DNA of 52,672 bases from contig NZ_LXRG01000032.1 in assembly GCF_001651035.1 (NCBI RefSeq), positions 1-52,672 on the forward strand, in the 5' to 3' direction. The position numbers were made by a program, and so were the translations under genes. Shown here piece after piece: positions 32,803-41,064 of the stretch; the stretch's first letter is position 1, and each line of letters starts with the position of its first letter. This DNA is from Halomonas sp. ALS9 (GTDB lineage: Bacteria; Pseudomonadota; Gammaproteobacteria; Pseudomonadales; Halomonadaceae). The notes beneath the pieces are model-generated. The model was not told where the DNA came from. It saw only the letters and a list, made by a program, of their open reading frames with translations, and made no database searches.

Positions 32803-33900
32803 TTAAGTCATTAGGCCAATTAAATTTCTATAACAAGAAGCCAACCTATCTGGGCTTTCAGATGTAAAACAAAGCCTTGCAAAATCATTGTAACCACTGC
32901 CAAAAAGTTCGCCACTCACCATACCTATACCATGTTCAAGCAACACGCTTTTATCAATATCTTTTGGTATTTTGATAAATGCAAAGAACCCTCCTTCTGG
33001 TAGAACACAAATTTCATTAAGACACTCTCTTGTTATCATTAGATTTTCATAAAAAAGCTTTCTCCTAGCATTAATTAATTCATTATTCCTGAGGTAGTGA
33101 TACACTATCGATTGAGAAAAGCTATTTGGTGCATAATTCGTTCCTCGATATTGCTCTTCTATTTTTTCCGCCCTATATTCTGATGACTGAACAAACCCGA
33201 TTCTAGCACCAGGGATTCCCATCAATTTACTGAATGTAAAAACATTGTATATATTGTCATCTTGTAATTCATATGGGATTTTAGGTATTTCTTTACACAA
33301 ATGGTGCTCTATCGAAAATGAATAATATGCATGATCTACCACTAGGGGAATTTTATAAAACCGACATACTTCATTCAATTCAGATAAAAAACTTAATGAG
33401 AAACAATTCCCCACTGGATTGGCTGGGTTCGCTACATATACTAGCCCTGACTTATCGCTCAAACTGATTCTTATCGATTCCAATATCTCCTTCTCTGATA
33501 TCAAGTTCCCACTTTGATCTAGAGAAGAATGCTCCTTAATGACTCCTTTAGCGGAAGAAACAACGCAAGGAAGGTATAGCCAATAAGGGGATATTACATG
33601 TACATTCCGTCTCTCTGAGCAGATGCTACTTTGCAACACCAAACTCAAACCATTAGTTCCACCATTACAGATAGATATTTCATTAAACCTAATTTCTTTG
33701 CCAAGAAAGGCTTCAGAAATTTTCTTTCTTAGACTTAGCTGCCCTCCTTTATCAGAGTGAATCTCAGGCTCAATTAAAATCTCGTCTATATCCGAGATTA
33801 CCTCTCTGAGCTTGGGATTTACATATAACTTTCCCTGATGAACAGAATAACTATCACTTGATCTTGATAGAGCTTCCCTTAAATCAGAAAAAACATCCAT
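32803..33900 (-). CDS. Class I/II PLP-dependent aminotransferase
   Basis: 365 residues, first gene of the AT-rich operon. Motifs are GGTNGLSLVLQ (80-90) for the PLP phosphate, the NPANPVG loop with Asn161, Asp189 and Tyr192 in VVDHAYYSF, the PLP lysine Lys225 in FTFSKLMGIP, and GARIGF with Arg233. AAAGGA precedes the ATG. It may interconvert an amino acid and the 2-oxo acid used by the PanB-like enzyme, or form the final amino acid. Codon use and base composition are AT-rich like the rest of the cluster and unlike the flanking core. Confidence 0.88.
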   Translation of the reverse strand: MDVFSDLREALSRSSDSYSVHQGKLYVNPKLREVISDIDEILIEPEIHSDKGGQLSLRKKISEAFLGKEIRFNEISICNGGTNGLSLVLQSSICSERRNVHVISPYWLYLPCVVSSAKGVIKEHSSLDQSGNLISEKEILESIRISLSDKSGLVYVANPANPVGNCFSLSFLSELNEVCRFYKIPLVVDHAYYSFSIEHHLCKEIPKIPYELQDDNIYNVFTFSKLMGIPGARIGFVQSSEYRAEKIEEQYRGTNYAPNSFSQSIVYHYLRNNELINARRKLFYENLMITRECLNEICVLPEGGFFAFIKIPKDIDKSVLLEHGIGMVSGELFGSGYNDFARLCFTSESPDRLASCYRNLIGLMT

Positions 33901-33967
33901 AACATAATCCTTTCTTCGATTTATTTTTTAATGCTAGTAGATTGTTGTTTTTTTAAAAGCTAAAAAA

Positions 33968-34108
33968 CTACTCGGCTTGTATTCTAAATTCAACCAATAA
34001 CTGCAGCGACTGCAGTTTTAGGGCTCGGAGTTCGTCAACGTAGTTTTTGCGTAGACCCTTCATTATTAATTCGAAGTCTTCCCCATAGAGGTATAATACT
34101 CTGATCAT
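33968..34108 (-). CDS. Possible small protein upstream of the cluster (46 residues)
   Basis: An uninterrupted minus-strand frame from ATG 34108 to TAG 33968 encodes 46 residues, with YLYGEDFELIMKGLRKNYVD and DELRALKLQSLQLLVEFRIQ segments suggesting an amphipathic helix. It lies between the probable promoter at about 34150-34190 and the first enzyme gene, 67 bases before its start. The ribosome site is weak (AAGATGC). It could be a real small protein, a leader peptide or chance. I do not recognise it. Confidence 0.3.
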   Translation of the reverse strand: MIRVLYLYGEDFELIMKGLRKNYVDELRALKLQSLQLLVEFRIQAE

Positions 34109-34156
34109 GCATCTTGCTTAACAAGGTGAGCGACTTCATGGAGCATTCATGAAACT

Positions 34157-34188
34157 ACTATAATAATATAAAACGATTCGTATCGTTT
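34157..34188 (-). promoter_or_regulatory. Operator and promoter candidate of the six-gene cluster
   Basis: Perfect inverted repeat AAACGAT-TCGT-ATCGTTT at 34171-34188. Downstream of it on the minus strand lies an AT box, TATATTATTATAG, that could serve as the -10. The minus-strand word GATACGAATCG recurs with one change (GATACGAACCG) in the promoter of the TetR gene at 35386-35396. Confidence 0.5.
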
Positions 34189-34364
34189 CATTAAATCTTA
34201 GTATTCAAATTGATGTAAATCAATACAAATTTTAAAAAAATTATAAGTTAAACTATCTGCATGAATTTATTTAATTTTTCGGATGAGATGGCTTGGTCAT
34301 GTATTCAATAAAATCGAGAGTTGACGTGTAACAGCCGCCATCAGGTACGAGGTTTTGGTACAAT

Positions 34365-34635
34365 GACGAGCAGGGGCGCATGCTGTTCGGTAAATTAATT
34401 CTCACTCAGCCCAATGGAATGCTGATGGATGAGCCGACCAACCACCTGGATATGGAATCTATCGAGGCGTTGAACCTGGCCCTGGAGAATTACCCCGGTA
34501 CGTTGCTGTTTGTGAGCCACGACCGCGAGTACGTCTCGTCAATTAGCCACGCGTATTATTGATATGCAGCCGGAAGGCATTTTCGATGTCAGCGGCAGCT
34601 ATGATGACTATTTACGCAGCCAGGGCGTCGTGTAA
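34365..34635 (+). pseudogene. C-terminal remnant of an ABC-F (YbiT-like) ATPase gene
   Basis: Readable text is [17 protein letters not shown], then [17 protein letters not shown] (Walker B) and [13 protein letters not shown] (H-switch), then a frameshift near 34548. It continues as [28 protein letters not shown] and stops. This is the tail of a YbiT-type ABC-F translation factor. The first three quarters, with both Walker A motifs, are absent. It is G+C-rich like the core and so marks where the AT-rich island replaced part of the gene. Confidence 0.8.
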
Positions 34636-34657
34636 ATGGCTAGAGCCACTTTGCGAT

Positions 34658-34680
34658 AATCCCCTGCAATGCTGGGGATT
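34658..34680 (+). terminator. Terminator-like hairpin after the ABC-F remnant
   Basis: AATCCCC-N(9)-GGGGATT stem, 20 bases after the remnant's stop codon, in the gap before the TetR stop. Only a weak T-run follows. Confidence 0.45.
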
Positions 34681-34731
34681 ACTCAGTTCTCAGTGTTGGT
34701 TTTCTTAACCCTCGGGCGACCGCAATTTTTC

Positions 34732-35328
34732 TTACGCCCGGGCCTTCAGGTAGGGGCTCAGTACCTCTTCCACGAGCTTATCGATAAAGGATTCATCTAT
34801 TTCGCTGAATGACACAGTCAAATGATAATAAACGGCACCGTATATGAGATCCAAGGTGAGTTCTGGATCGATTTCTGGCAGGAGCTCACCTCGTGCGATA
34901 GCCCCTTCGATAGCCTCACGCCCCATACGGCGCCTGGGCATAATCCAGCGCTCCACGAAAGCTTCACGCAGGTCTGGGTCAGCCTGTGCAGCCCCCAGCA
35001 ACTCCCGAAGTAACTGCCCACGCGGACCTTTTAACGCTACCACCAATGCCCCGGCGCTGTGGCAAAAATTTTCGTCGATGGGCAGTCGAACGTCATAAGC
35101 GATCGTCGGCCCTACTTCCTCGAAAAACGCATCCATAACAATTGCAGCAGCATTCGGCCAGCGCCGATATATGGTTGATTTGGCCACCCCAGACACAGTA
35201 GAAATACGCTCGACGGTAGCATGCTGAATACCACCTTCGAATGCTAGATCTAGTGCTGCTCGCATGACCTTGGGAGCAGCCGAAGTGCTCCGTGGCCGAC
35301 CTGGCCGTGGAGAAGAAACAGAAACCAT
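34732..35328 (-). CDS. TetR/AcrR-family regulator between island and oxidoreductase genes
   Basis: 198 residues from ATG 35328 (AAGGG upstream; a GTG three codons earlier is possible). HTH: AALDLAFEGGIQHATVERISTVSGVAKSTIYRRWPNAAAIVMDAFFEEV (about residues 25-73), with the STIYRRW recognition end typical of the TetR_C_16-like group. It is divergent from the FAD oxidoreductase gene. Its promoter carries ATACG-N(8)-CGTAT (35379-35395), and part of this motif recurs as a perfect palindrome upstream of the AT-rich biosynthetic operon. It is thus a candidate regulator of itself, the oxidoreductase and perhaps the cluster. Confidence 0.87.
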   Translation of the reverse strand: MVSVSSPRPGRPRSTSAAPKVMRAALDLAFEGGIQHATVERISTVSGVAKSTIYRRWPNAAAIVMDAFFEEVGPTIAYDVRLPIDENFCHSAGALVVALKGPRGQLLRELLGAAQADPDLREAFVERWIMPRRRMGREAIEGAIARGELLPEIDPELTLDLIYGAVYYHLTVSFSEIDESFIDKLVEEVLSPYLKARA

Positions 35329-35378
35329 GGATGGCACCCTTGCCGAAACCTACTCAATAGGATTAGGATAAATACCAA

Positions 35379-35396
35379 TACGGATCGGTTCGTATC
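35379..35396. promoter_or_regulatory. TetR operator candidate
   Basis: ATACG-GATCGGTT-CGTAT, 5-bp arms with an 8-base spacer, about 50 bases upstream of the TetR start and about 110 bases before the divergent FAD gene. It shares GATACGAA(C/T)CG, on the minus strand, with 34171-34188. Confidence 0.45.
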
Positions 35397-35503
35397 AGTA
35401 AGTGCTTCTAAGTTTTTAATTATAACATGACGCGCGTTGCAGCAGCCATTACACGCTTTAACTTGGCGAACAACGTTAATCGTTACCCCAGAGACCGCTT
35501 ACC

Positions 35504-36763
35504 ATGCAGTGCTACGATGTCGTTATCATTGGAGCTGGCCCCGCAGGCTTAGCTGCCGCGCAGAGGCTTTCTTACCAAGGGCGCCGAATCATTCTTATTG
35601 ATCAAGGCAACGAAATCGCCGAGCGAATAAGAGCAGTAGAAAAGGAGTTAACGCAAGGCCATGGAGGGGCTGGGCTATATTCGGATGGAAAGTTTTCATT
35701 TTTCCCTGCCGCGAGTCATCTATGGCGTTTACCCAAGCGTGAAGCGTTACATGATGCTTATGCCTGGACATGTAAGCTGCTCAACAATCATGGCCTGGAC
35801 ACTCCATCCTTCCCGGCAGTTACCAATACGTATTCTTCAGATGTCGGTGACTGGGTACTCAAGAGTTACCCTTCAGACTACCTTTCACTACAAGCGCGTA
35901 TGGAACTGGTGTTTGGCTTAGTCAGCAGCTTAGATGCTGATATTGCCTCCCAGACGCGTATGACGAACTGCCGCTATGATGAGTCAACAAAACGGCATCA
36001 TCTAGAGCTGAAAAATACACAGAGGTGTTACGAAATCACTGCCAAAACGCTGATTTGGGCGACTGGTCGTTTTGGCGCGCTTGATATCAAAGAAGACATT
36101 AAGAAAACCTTTCGCCGACTAGAGGTAGGATTTCGTATCGAACAACCCAGCGAACTTGCATTCTTTCAGTCCCTTTCCAACCTGGATCCTAAGCTAACAT
36201 TACGTGTTGCTTCTGACCCCACCGAGTGGAGGACTTTCTGCGCTTGTCGCAACGGCAGAACCGTTCTCACTCAGACTCAAGGATTGTGGACGGTATCCGG
36301 ACATTCCGATGGCCCGCCCTCGCAGCGTTCTAATGTCGGCTTCAACACTCGCATCTTTGACGAAACCTTAGCAAAACGAACCATTGATACAATTAAAGCA
36401 GCACTGCGTGAGCAGGGCACTTATTTCGAGATTCCGCTTATGGCATGGCTTGAAAGAGAACAGGCCACTACCTCAAGAATGGATGCTATTTACGGAAAAG
36501 AAGTCGCCAATGCCATGTTACTAGGTTTAAGAAAACTCATTAACCGTTTTCCTTCCATTGAACATAATGAAACGAGACTGATCGGCCCTACCCTGGAGGG
36601 AATAGGCTGGTATCCAGAGGTCGATGGTACATTACGCCTCCCCAATCGACCCACTTGGGTCGTCGGCGATGCCTGTGGTTTATTCCGTGGTATCGTGGCG
36701 GCATTTATCAGTGGCCACTACGCAGCTAGCGCCGTACTTGCAACGCTTGAGGAATATGCCTGA
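35504..36763 (+). CDS. FAD-dependent oxidoreductase (COG2509-like)
   Basis: 419 residues. Dinucleotide-binding motif VVIIGAGPAGLAAAQRL at residues 6-22, the acidic ribose-binding end IILIDQG, then GHGGAGLYSDGKFSFFP, the GGAG-xSDGK signature of COG2509 FAD-dependent dehydrogenases. The late FAD motif is WVVGDACGLFRGIVAAFISGHYAA. The substrate is unknown. Its stop overlaps the next ATG (TGATG), so it is coupled to the NUDIX gene. It is divergent from a TetR gene. The base composition is intermediate between island and core. Confidence 0.82.
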   Translation: MQCYDVVIIGAGPAGLAAAQRLSYQGRRIILIDQGNEIAERIRAVEKELTQGHGGAGLYSDGKFSFFPAASHLWRLPKREALHDAYAWTCKLLNNHGLDTPSFPAVTNTYSSDVGDWVLKSYPSDYLSLQARMELVFGLVSSLDADIASQTRMTNCRYDESTKRHHLELKNTQRCYEITAKTLIWATGRFGALDIKEDIKKTFRRLEVGFRIEQPSELAFFQSLSNLDPKLTLRVASDPTEWRTFCACRNGRTVLTQTQGLWTVSGHSDGPPSQRSNVGFNTRIFDETLAKRTIDTIKAALREQGTYFEIPLMAWLEREQATTSRMDAIYGKEVANAMLLGLRKLINRFPSIEHNETRLIGPTLEGIGWYPEVDGTLRLPNRPTWVVGDACGLFRGIVAAFISGHYAASAVLATLEEYA

Positions 36764-37221
36764 TGTCTGATTCAAATTCGTCCCGCGTCGGTGTCGGCGT
36801 CATTATTACCCGTGCTGATGGTGATATGCTGTTTGGCTATCGTATCAAGGCTGGAGAAACACCCAGTTGGTGCCTGCCTGGCGGGCATGTCGAGCCAGGA
36901 GAAACCTTCGAGGTTGCAGCATTGCGGGAACTTCAGGAAGAAACGGGCATCATCACTCAACAGCGCGCCAGTATCTTTGCGATTATGCAACAACTGACGG
37001 CTAACCGAACAGCCGTCACTGCTGCAGCTAGGGTTTCTCTTGCTGATAATCTCGCGGTCGCACAGGTGACCGAACCGGATGTTTTCTTAGAATGGGCTTG
37101 GTTTCCACCTTCAGAACTTCCAACTCCTCTATTCCCTGCAAGCGAAGCGATGATCAGCTTATGGAAGGGTAGTCAATGCCCAGATGGGTGGTGCGCTTAC
37201 ACTGTTGATATGGAGATTTGA
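36763..37221 (+). CDS. NUDIX hydrolase
   Basis: 152 residues. The Nudix box is complete: GGHVEPGETFEVAALRELQEETGI (residues 45-68), with the catalytic REL-x-EE-xG core. It hydrolyses nucleoside diphosphates linked to another group. The substrate cannot be read; the N-terminal region SRVGVGVIITRADGDMLFGYR and the C-terminal W-x-PPSEL resemble the dCTP/sugar-nucleotide-type branch. It is coupled to the upstream FAD oxidoreductase by a TGATG overlap, suggesting a shared process such as housekeeping of a nucleotide-linked intermediate. Confidence 0.88.
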   Translation: MSDSNSSRVGVGVIITRADGDMLFGYRIKAGETPSWCLPGGHVEPGETFEVAALRELQEETGIITQQRASIFAIMQQLTANRTAVTAAARVSLADNLAVAQVTEPDVFLEWAWFPPSELPTPLFPASEAMISLWKGSQCPDGWCAYTVDMEI

Positions 37222-37339
37222 CTGATCAAGAATAGCCCTATCGCTGGATTCCTTCTCATTGAGTATAGATCAAGAGTACTAGCCGGTAATCGTCAGTTAA
37301 CATGTATACCTCTAATTTGCACTAACAAGACACAACAAT

Positions 37340-38704
37340 ATGACACTACCATCAGAGTTCGATAGTTTAAGTAGCGCAGCAGCCGGCATCTATCGACAAA
37401 ATGCATTTTACATTCGGATGTCGAGTCTTTTTGATTTGGATCCACAAGAGAATGACCCACTGCCAGCCGCAGTAGCAATGCATGCTCACGAATACGTCCA
37501 CTTCCTGCACAACGCGTCGACTACAGCCGGGCAAGCATACTTACATTCCAATCTTATACTATTAAGAGTAATGGCCGGTGGTTGCAATGAACAAGGCCAT
37601 TTTCTTGGCCTCGACACAATGTCAGAAGATGGGCGTAATTCTCTGTGCTACGTAGCCACTATAATGAACGCTCAGCTTGGAACAACATCAGCTAAATCTC
37701 TAAGCGGTTGCAAAGAAATTTTGCAATGGGAATATGATTTCCCAAGAATATTAACGAGTCAGAATGTATCCAAAGCCATTTCTACTTTCAAGACACATGA
37801 GGAAAATGGCGACATAACAAGCCAAGACATCACGATTGGCCTAAGCTTTATTACTGAGGGAGTTGCCTATGAAGTTGAGCGCGAAATGCGACGCCTTAGC
37901 GGAATTCCAGATAATGATTTGGATCTTCATGTTCCTATTTTCCCTTACCTCGCTTATCGCAAAGCCATACGAAACTGGTCAGGGAGAGACTTGCAGGCAC
38001 ACGATCTCATAGCAATTGGCATCACTGCACTCTCTCATATATTCTCCGGATTCTGGCTGTACACTATTTGTGTCTCGCTAAGAAACACAAATGAATCGGT
38101 GACTAGTGTTCTTGAAAAAGCAAGGGCTAGCTGCAGCAATGACTCGGAACATGTCCTTTTCGCGCTTCGCGAACAGCGAGATGATCTAAGCAAAGGAGAC
38201 GTGATATGGACGGCTATCGGGGAATACATGAAAATGGCAGAATTGGGAGTGTAGTTACGTCAACAAAATTGGGCTCCTGAATTTTCATTAATTTCCAAAC
38301 CCCTGACACCTCAAGAATTCAGAGGATTCATTGGTAATATGCTTGATTGTCTTGTTATTCAAGTCAAGCCGAATGAAGCGCTAGATATGTATTGGATAGG
38401 CCCAGGACTAATTGCGAGAGATGATAACATTGCCAGTTGCCTTGGCGCCCTTCAATCGGCACTGCACTTTAATCAACTGCACCTGAAAATCGACGCCTCT
38501 GCTGTTTCGACTAAAGAGTTAAAAAGTAAACCAACACCATGCCCTTTCTCCGGTGGATGCCAGCAAGAGCGTAATGATCAATACCCTGAAGCTTGCAAAT
38601 CGACTCCGTGGATGCGCTTTTCTACCTCAAGTCCAGGTGAACAAGTCTGTTGGTATGCTGCAGGTGTCAAAGCGCTCAGTAATCCGGCAAACAGAAACAT
38701 TTAG
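37340..38704 (+). pseudogene. HExxH metallopeptidase-like gene interrupted by an in-frame TAG
   Basis: The first part (37340-38254, 304 residues) contains AMHAHEYVHFLHNAS near residues 46-60. HEYVH is a zincin-type HExxH motif, and a later FITEGVAYEVERE may give the third ligand. The TAG at 38252-38254 is followed in the same frame by 149 further sense codons to the TAG at 38702. This tail has a cysteine-rich stretch (PCPFSGGCQQERNDQYPEACKS) that looks like folded protein. I read the locus as one gene of about 454 codons with a recent nonsense mutation; two separate proteins, with the second starting at 38339, or amber readthrough are alternatives. I do not recognise the family beyond the zincin motif. 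Confidence 0.6.
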
Positions 38705-38855
38705 CCTACTAGCGTTCTCAACAACGAGCACGATCCGTGGTGAAATCTAAGGTTACACAGCGCCTTTATAGTTTACAATCGCAGACCTGCAGGGCTTAAG
38801 AACCTAACGTCAGAGGCAGCATAAATATAGTCATAGACGACAACTTACTTGACGA
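38705..38855. other. Intergenic stretch, no gene seen
   Basis: Between the interrupted HExxH gene and the GIY-YIG fragment. No clear ORF or hairpin. Confidence 0.35.
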
Positions 38856-39143
38856 TTACCGATCCCCAGCAAAGGAAAAATCACCAACATCTCGGGCACG
38901 GTCAGCCTCAGAAAGCGGAGGTGGAGCGGGGAAAGTGCCGTTGTCCAGTGCCCACTGGTTGGTGGTTTTCGCCAGGGCCAGTAACCTCGCTTCCAGGTAG
39001 CGCACGTTGGCTTTATTCAAGCCTTCGTTGGTGCTGGTAAACGCCACTGTCCGCGTCCAAAACTCCTTACTCGATACATGCTGCTTGATATGATCTCCAA
39101 GCGCACCAGCCTCACCAAAATAAAATTTAGTCGTGCCATCCAC
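38856..39143 (-). pseudogene. Fragment of a GIY-YIG/DUF4357-type nuclease gene
   Basis: About 95 residues: FYFGEAGALGDHIKQHVSSKEFWTRTVAFTSTNEGLNKANVRYLEARLLALAKTTNQWALDNG, then PPLSEADRARD. This matches the middle of GIY-YIG-like proteins, where the Y-x-GEA, KEFWT and LNKA-x-V-x-YLEARL words are typical. Both the true N-terminal catalytic start and the C-terminal domain are absent, and no good start codon is present (GTG 39143). Remnant next to the methyltransferase/ATPase locus. Confidence 0.65.
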
Positions 39144-39462
39144 CGTTAACCAGGTAAGACATAGACAACTGGCTGTGCCATTTCGCTTCTTCCCTGCACA
39201 CGCTCAAGCTGAGAGCAGTTAACCACCCTGCCCTAGCCGTCCAATTGAATATCTCCACGATCCGCCAGCCCTCGGTTATGCCATCGGCGAGAAAATAAGA
39301 ATGGAGGAAGGGCGGGCTTAGATGTCATTTTGACTACCTAGTTACTAAAAAATTAGCTATAAAAATTCAAAGATACCTTTTCAATAGCTAAATCTTATCT
39401 AAAAAACAGATGAAAAACAACTCATTAAAATTAAAACCAGCATTAAAATATAAAATATATCA
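39144..39462. other. Transition from GIY-YIG remnant to AT-rich defence locus
   Basis: About 320 bases without a supported gene. Base composition changes sharply near 39340 from G+C-rich to AT-rich, marking the left edge of the methyltransferase/ATPase insert. A short minus-strand peptide MAQPVVYVLPG (about 39160) is probably more debris of the GIY-YIG gene. Confidence 0.4.
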
Positions 39463-41064
39463 TTAATCTTCAGGATCAATTCTTGTGGATAAATATGAAA
39501 CCAAGCTCAATATATTCAAACAGTCTAGTTCCGAGAACGTACTGGGGCAAACGCTGTCAATTGGGGCATGATTAATGGGATTCCTAAAGCCTTGCATTAG
39601 CCCTCTAGTTAAATGCATTTGCCCCATTTGAATATTTCTGCCAGTATCAGTAGTTAAATCTGCAACTTCAATCTGCGAATTATCTACATTAAAAACATTA
39701 GCCAAGTTCGAGCCATCTTCACTAGACCCACTTTTTTCTCTTACGATTTCCGCATATATTTTGACTCCTTGATCAGCAGCAAAAGCATACTGCTCATTGG
39801 CGTAATAAGTTTTAATCCTATCTTTTACCTTAGGGTGCAAATGCCTCCAATGCAACATAGGGTATTCCGGAACTAAAGAATGAAGACTCTGCATTACGAC
39901 ACCAAAATTATCCGAAATACCTTCTTCGTCTTCTAAAGTTTTAACTATTTTATCGACCTTTTTTCTGACTTCTTTAGGCAAAGTAGCAAGCCATTTCTCT
40001 CTATCAACACCCGTTTTCTCTTTAATAGAGTTATCTTTCTTATCACGCCTCTTTTTCCTCCAATCATTTCCAACAAATGATACAGCTGTGGAAAGCACAT
40101 CTCTAAAATGAATCATCTCCTCATTATCCCAGTTTAAATACTGTCGATTTGTCGAAATAACGTCCTCTGGAAGGAGATCAATAAAATCTGCAATTATCCA
40201 CCCCGTCAAATATTGATAAAAATGACTTGACGTACTTGATGAAAAGAAATCAGGTAAGTTAACCAATTTTCCTCGTGAAAATATTGTTACTCCTCTAAGA
40301 CCAGAATTAGGGGGAATAGGTGTTTTAGAGGTAAGAAGCTTACCACTAATTTTATCCTTATAAACACTATCGCTTGGTAAAACATCATTCAAGTCCCACT
40401 GAAATTCTACATCAAAATTCTGATAACGCCTTTCATTTGAAACTACAACCGACTTACCATTGGTAGTTTTTAAAATGATCTTAAAATTCTCGTCTACGAT
40501 AAATATTTTAGACAGGCTATCAGCTATTGCTTCTATATTAAAAGGGGTTTTTCTTTTAAGGCGCTCTAACTTAATAAATGTGCCGCTTTCTTTCAAATCG
40601 GAAAACTCATCTACCTTTTCTGTAACTGGATTATATGTACCTTCAGCAGAAAGTAGGTCATTCCAATTTAAGGAAAATCGGTTTCTTAAATTATTCTTAG
40701 TTGTATCAACTGTTACACGCTCTGCAAGACCAAATAAAGCCAATTTACCTAAACCCTTCTTACCTGTAGGCAATCGCTTATATGTAGGAGAGGGCTTGTC
40801 TCCATCAGATTGGCGTCTATTTCTACCTATTACTAGAAATTTATTTTGAATATCGTCCGAAGTCATCCCATAACCATTATCGATAACAGTTATGGATTTT
40901 TCTCTAGCACCTCGCTCATGAAATTGTATTATAATCTTACTCGCATCAGCATCATAAGCATTAGAAATAAGCTCAGCAAGCGCAGGAGGAAGCGTTGAAT
41001 ACATTCTAACGCCTAAGTGCTCTATTGTTTTTGGATCAAACTTAAGCTCAAAACTATTCGGCAT
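39463..41064 (-). CDS. GHKL (MutL/MORC-like) ATPase of a restriction-type module
   Basis: 533 residues from ATG 41064 (GGAG upstream; overlaps the methyltransferase stop by 11 bases). Bergerat ATP-binding motifs are ALAELISNAYDADA with catalytic Glu31 and Asn35, DNGYGM (62-67) and GKKGLGKLALFGLA (101-114). A transducer-like S5 domain and a long middle region follow. The C-terminal 110 residues (YAFAADQGVKIYAEIVREKSG ... DTGRNIQMGQMHLTRGLMQGFRNPINH) match the TIGR02391/Ymh-type domain found in defence proteins. Iyer, Abhiman and Aravind described MutL/MORC-like ATPases coupled to DNA methyltransferases in restriction systems, which this pair fits. There is no separate endonuclease gene. Confidence 0.82.
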   Translation of the reverse strand: MPNSFELKFDPKTIEHLGVRMYSTLPPALAELISNAYDADASKIIIQFHERGAREKSITVIDNGYGMTSDDIQNKFLVIGRNRRQSDGDKPSPTYKRLPTGKKGLGKLALFGLAERVTVDTTKNNLRNRFSLNWNDLLSAEGTYNPVTEKVDEFSDLKESGTFIKLERLKRKTPFNIEAIADSLSKIFIVDENFKIILKTTNGKSVVVSNERRYQNFDVEFQWDLNDVLPSDSVYKDKISGKLLTSKTPIPPNSGLRGVTIFSRGKLVNLPDFFSSSTSSHFYQYLTGWIIADFIDLLPEDVISTNRQYLNWDNEEMIHFRDVLSTAVSFVGNDWRKKRRDKKDNSIKEKTGVDREKWLATLPKEVRKKVDKIVKTLEDEEGISDNFGVVMQSLHSLVPEYPMLHWRHLHPKVKDRIKTYYANEQYAFAADQGVKIYAEIVREKSGSSEDGSNLANVFNVDNSQIEVADLTTDTGRNIQMGQMHLTRGLMQGFRNPINHAPIDSVCPSTFSELDCLNILSLVSYLSTRIDPED

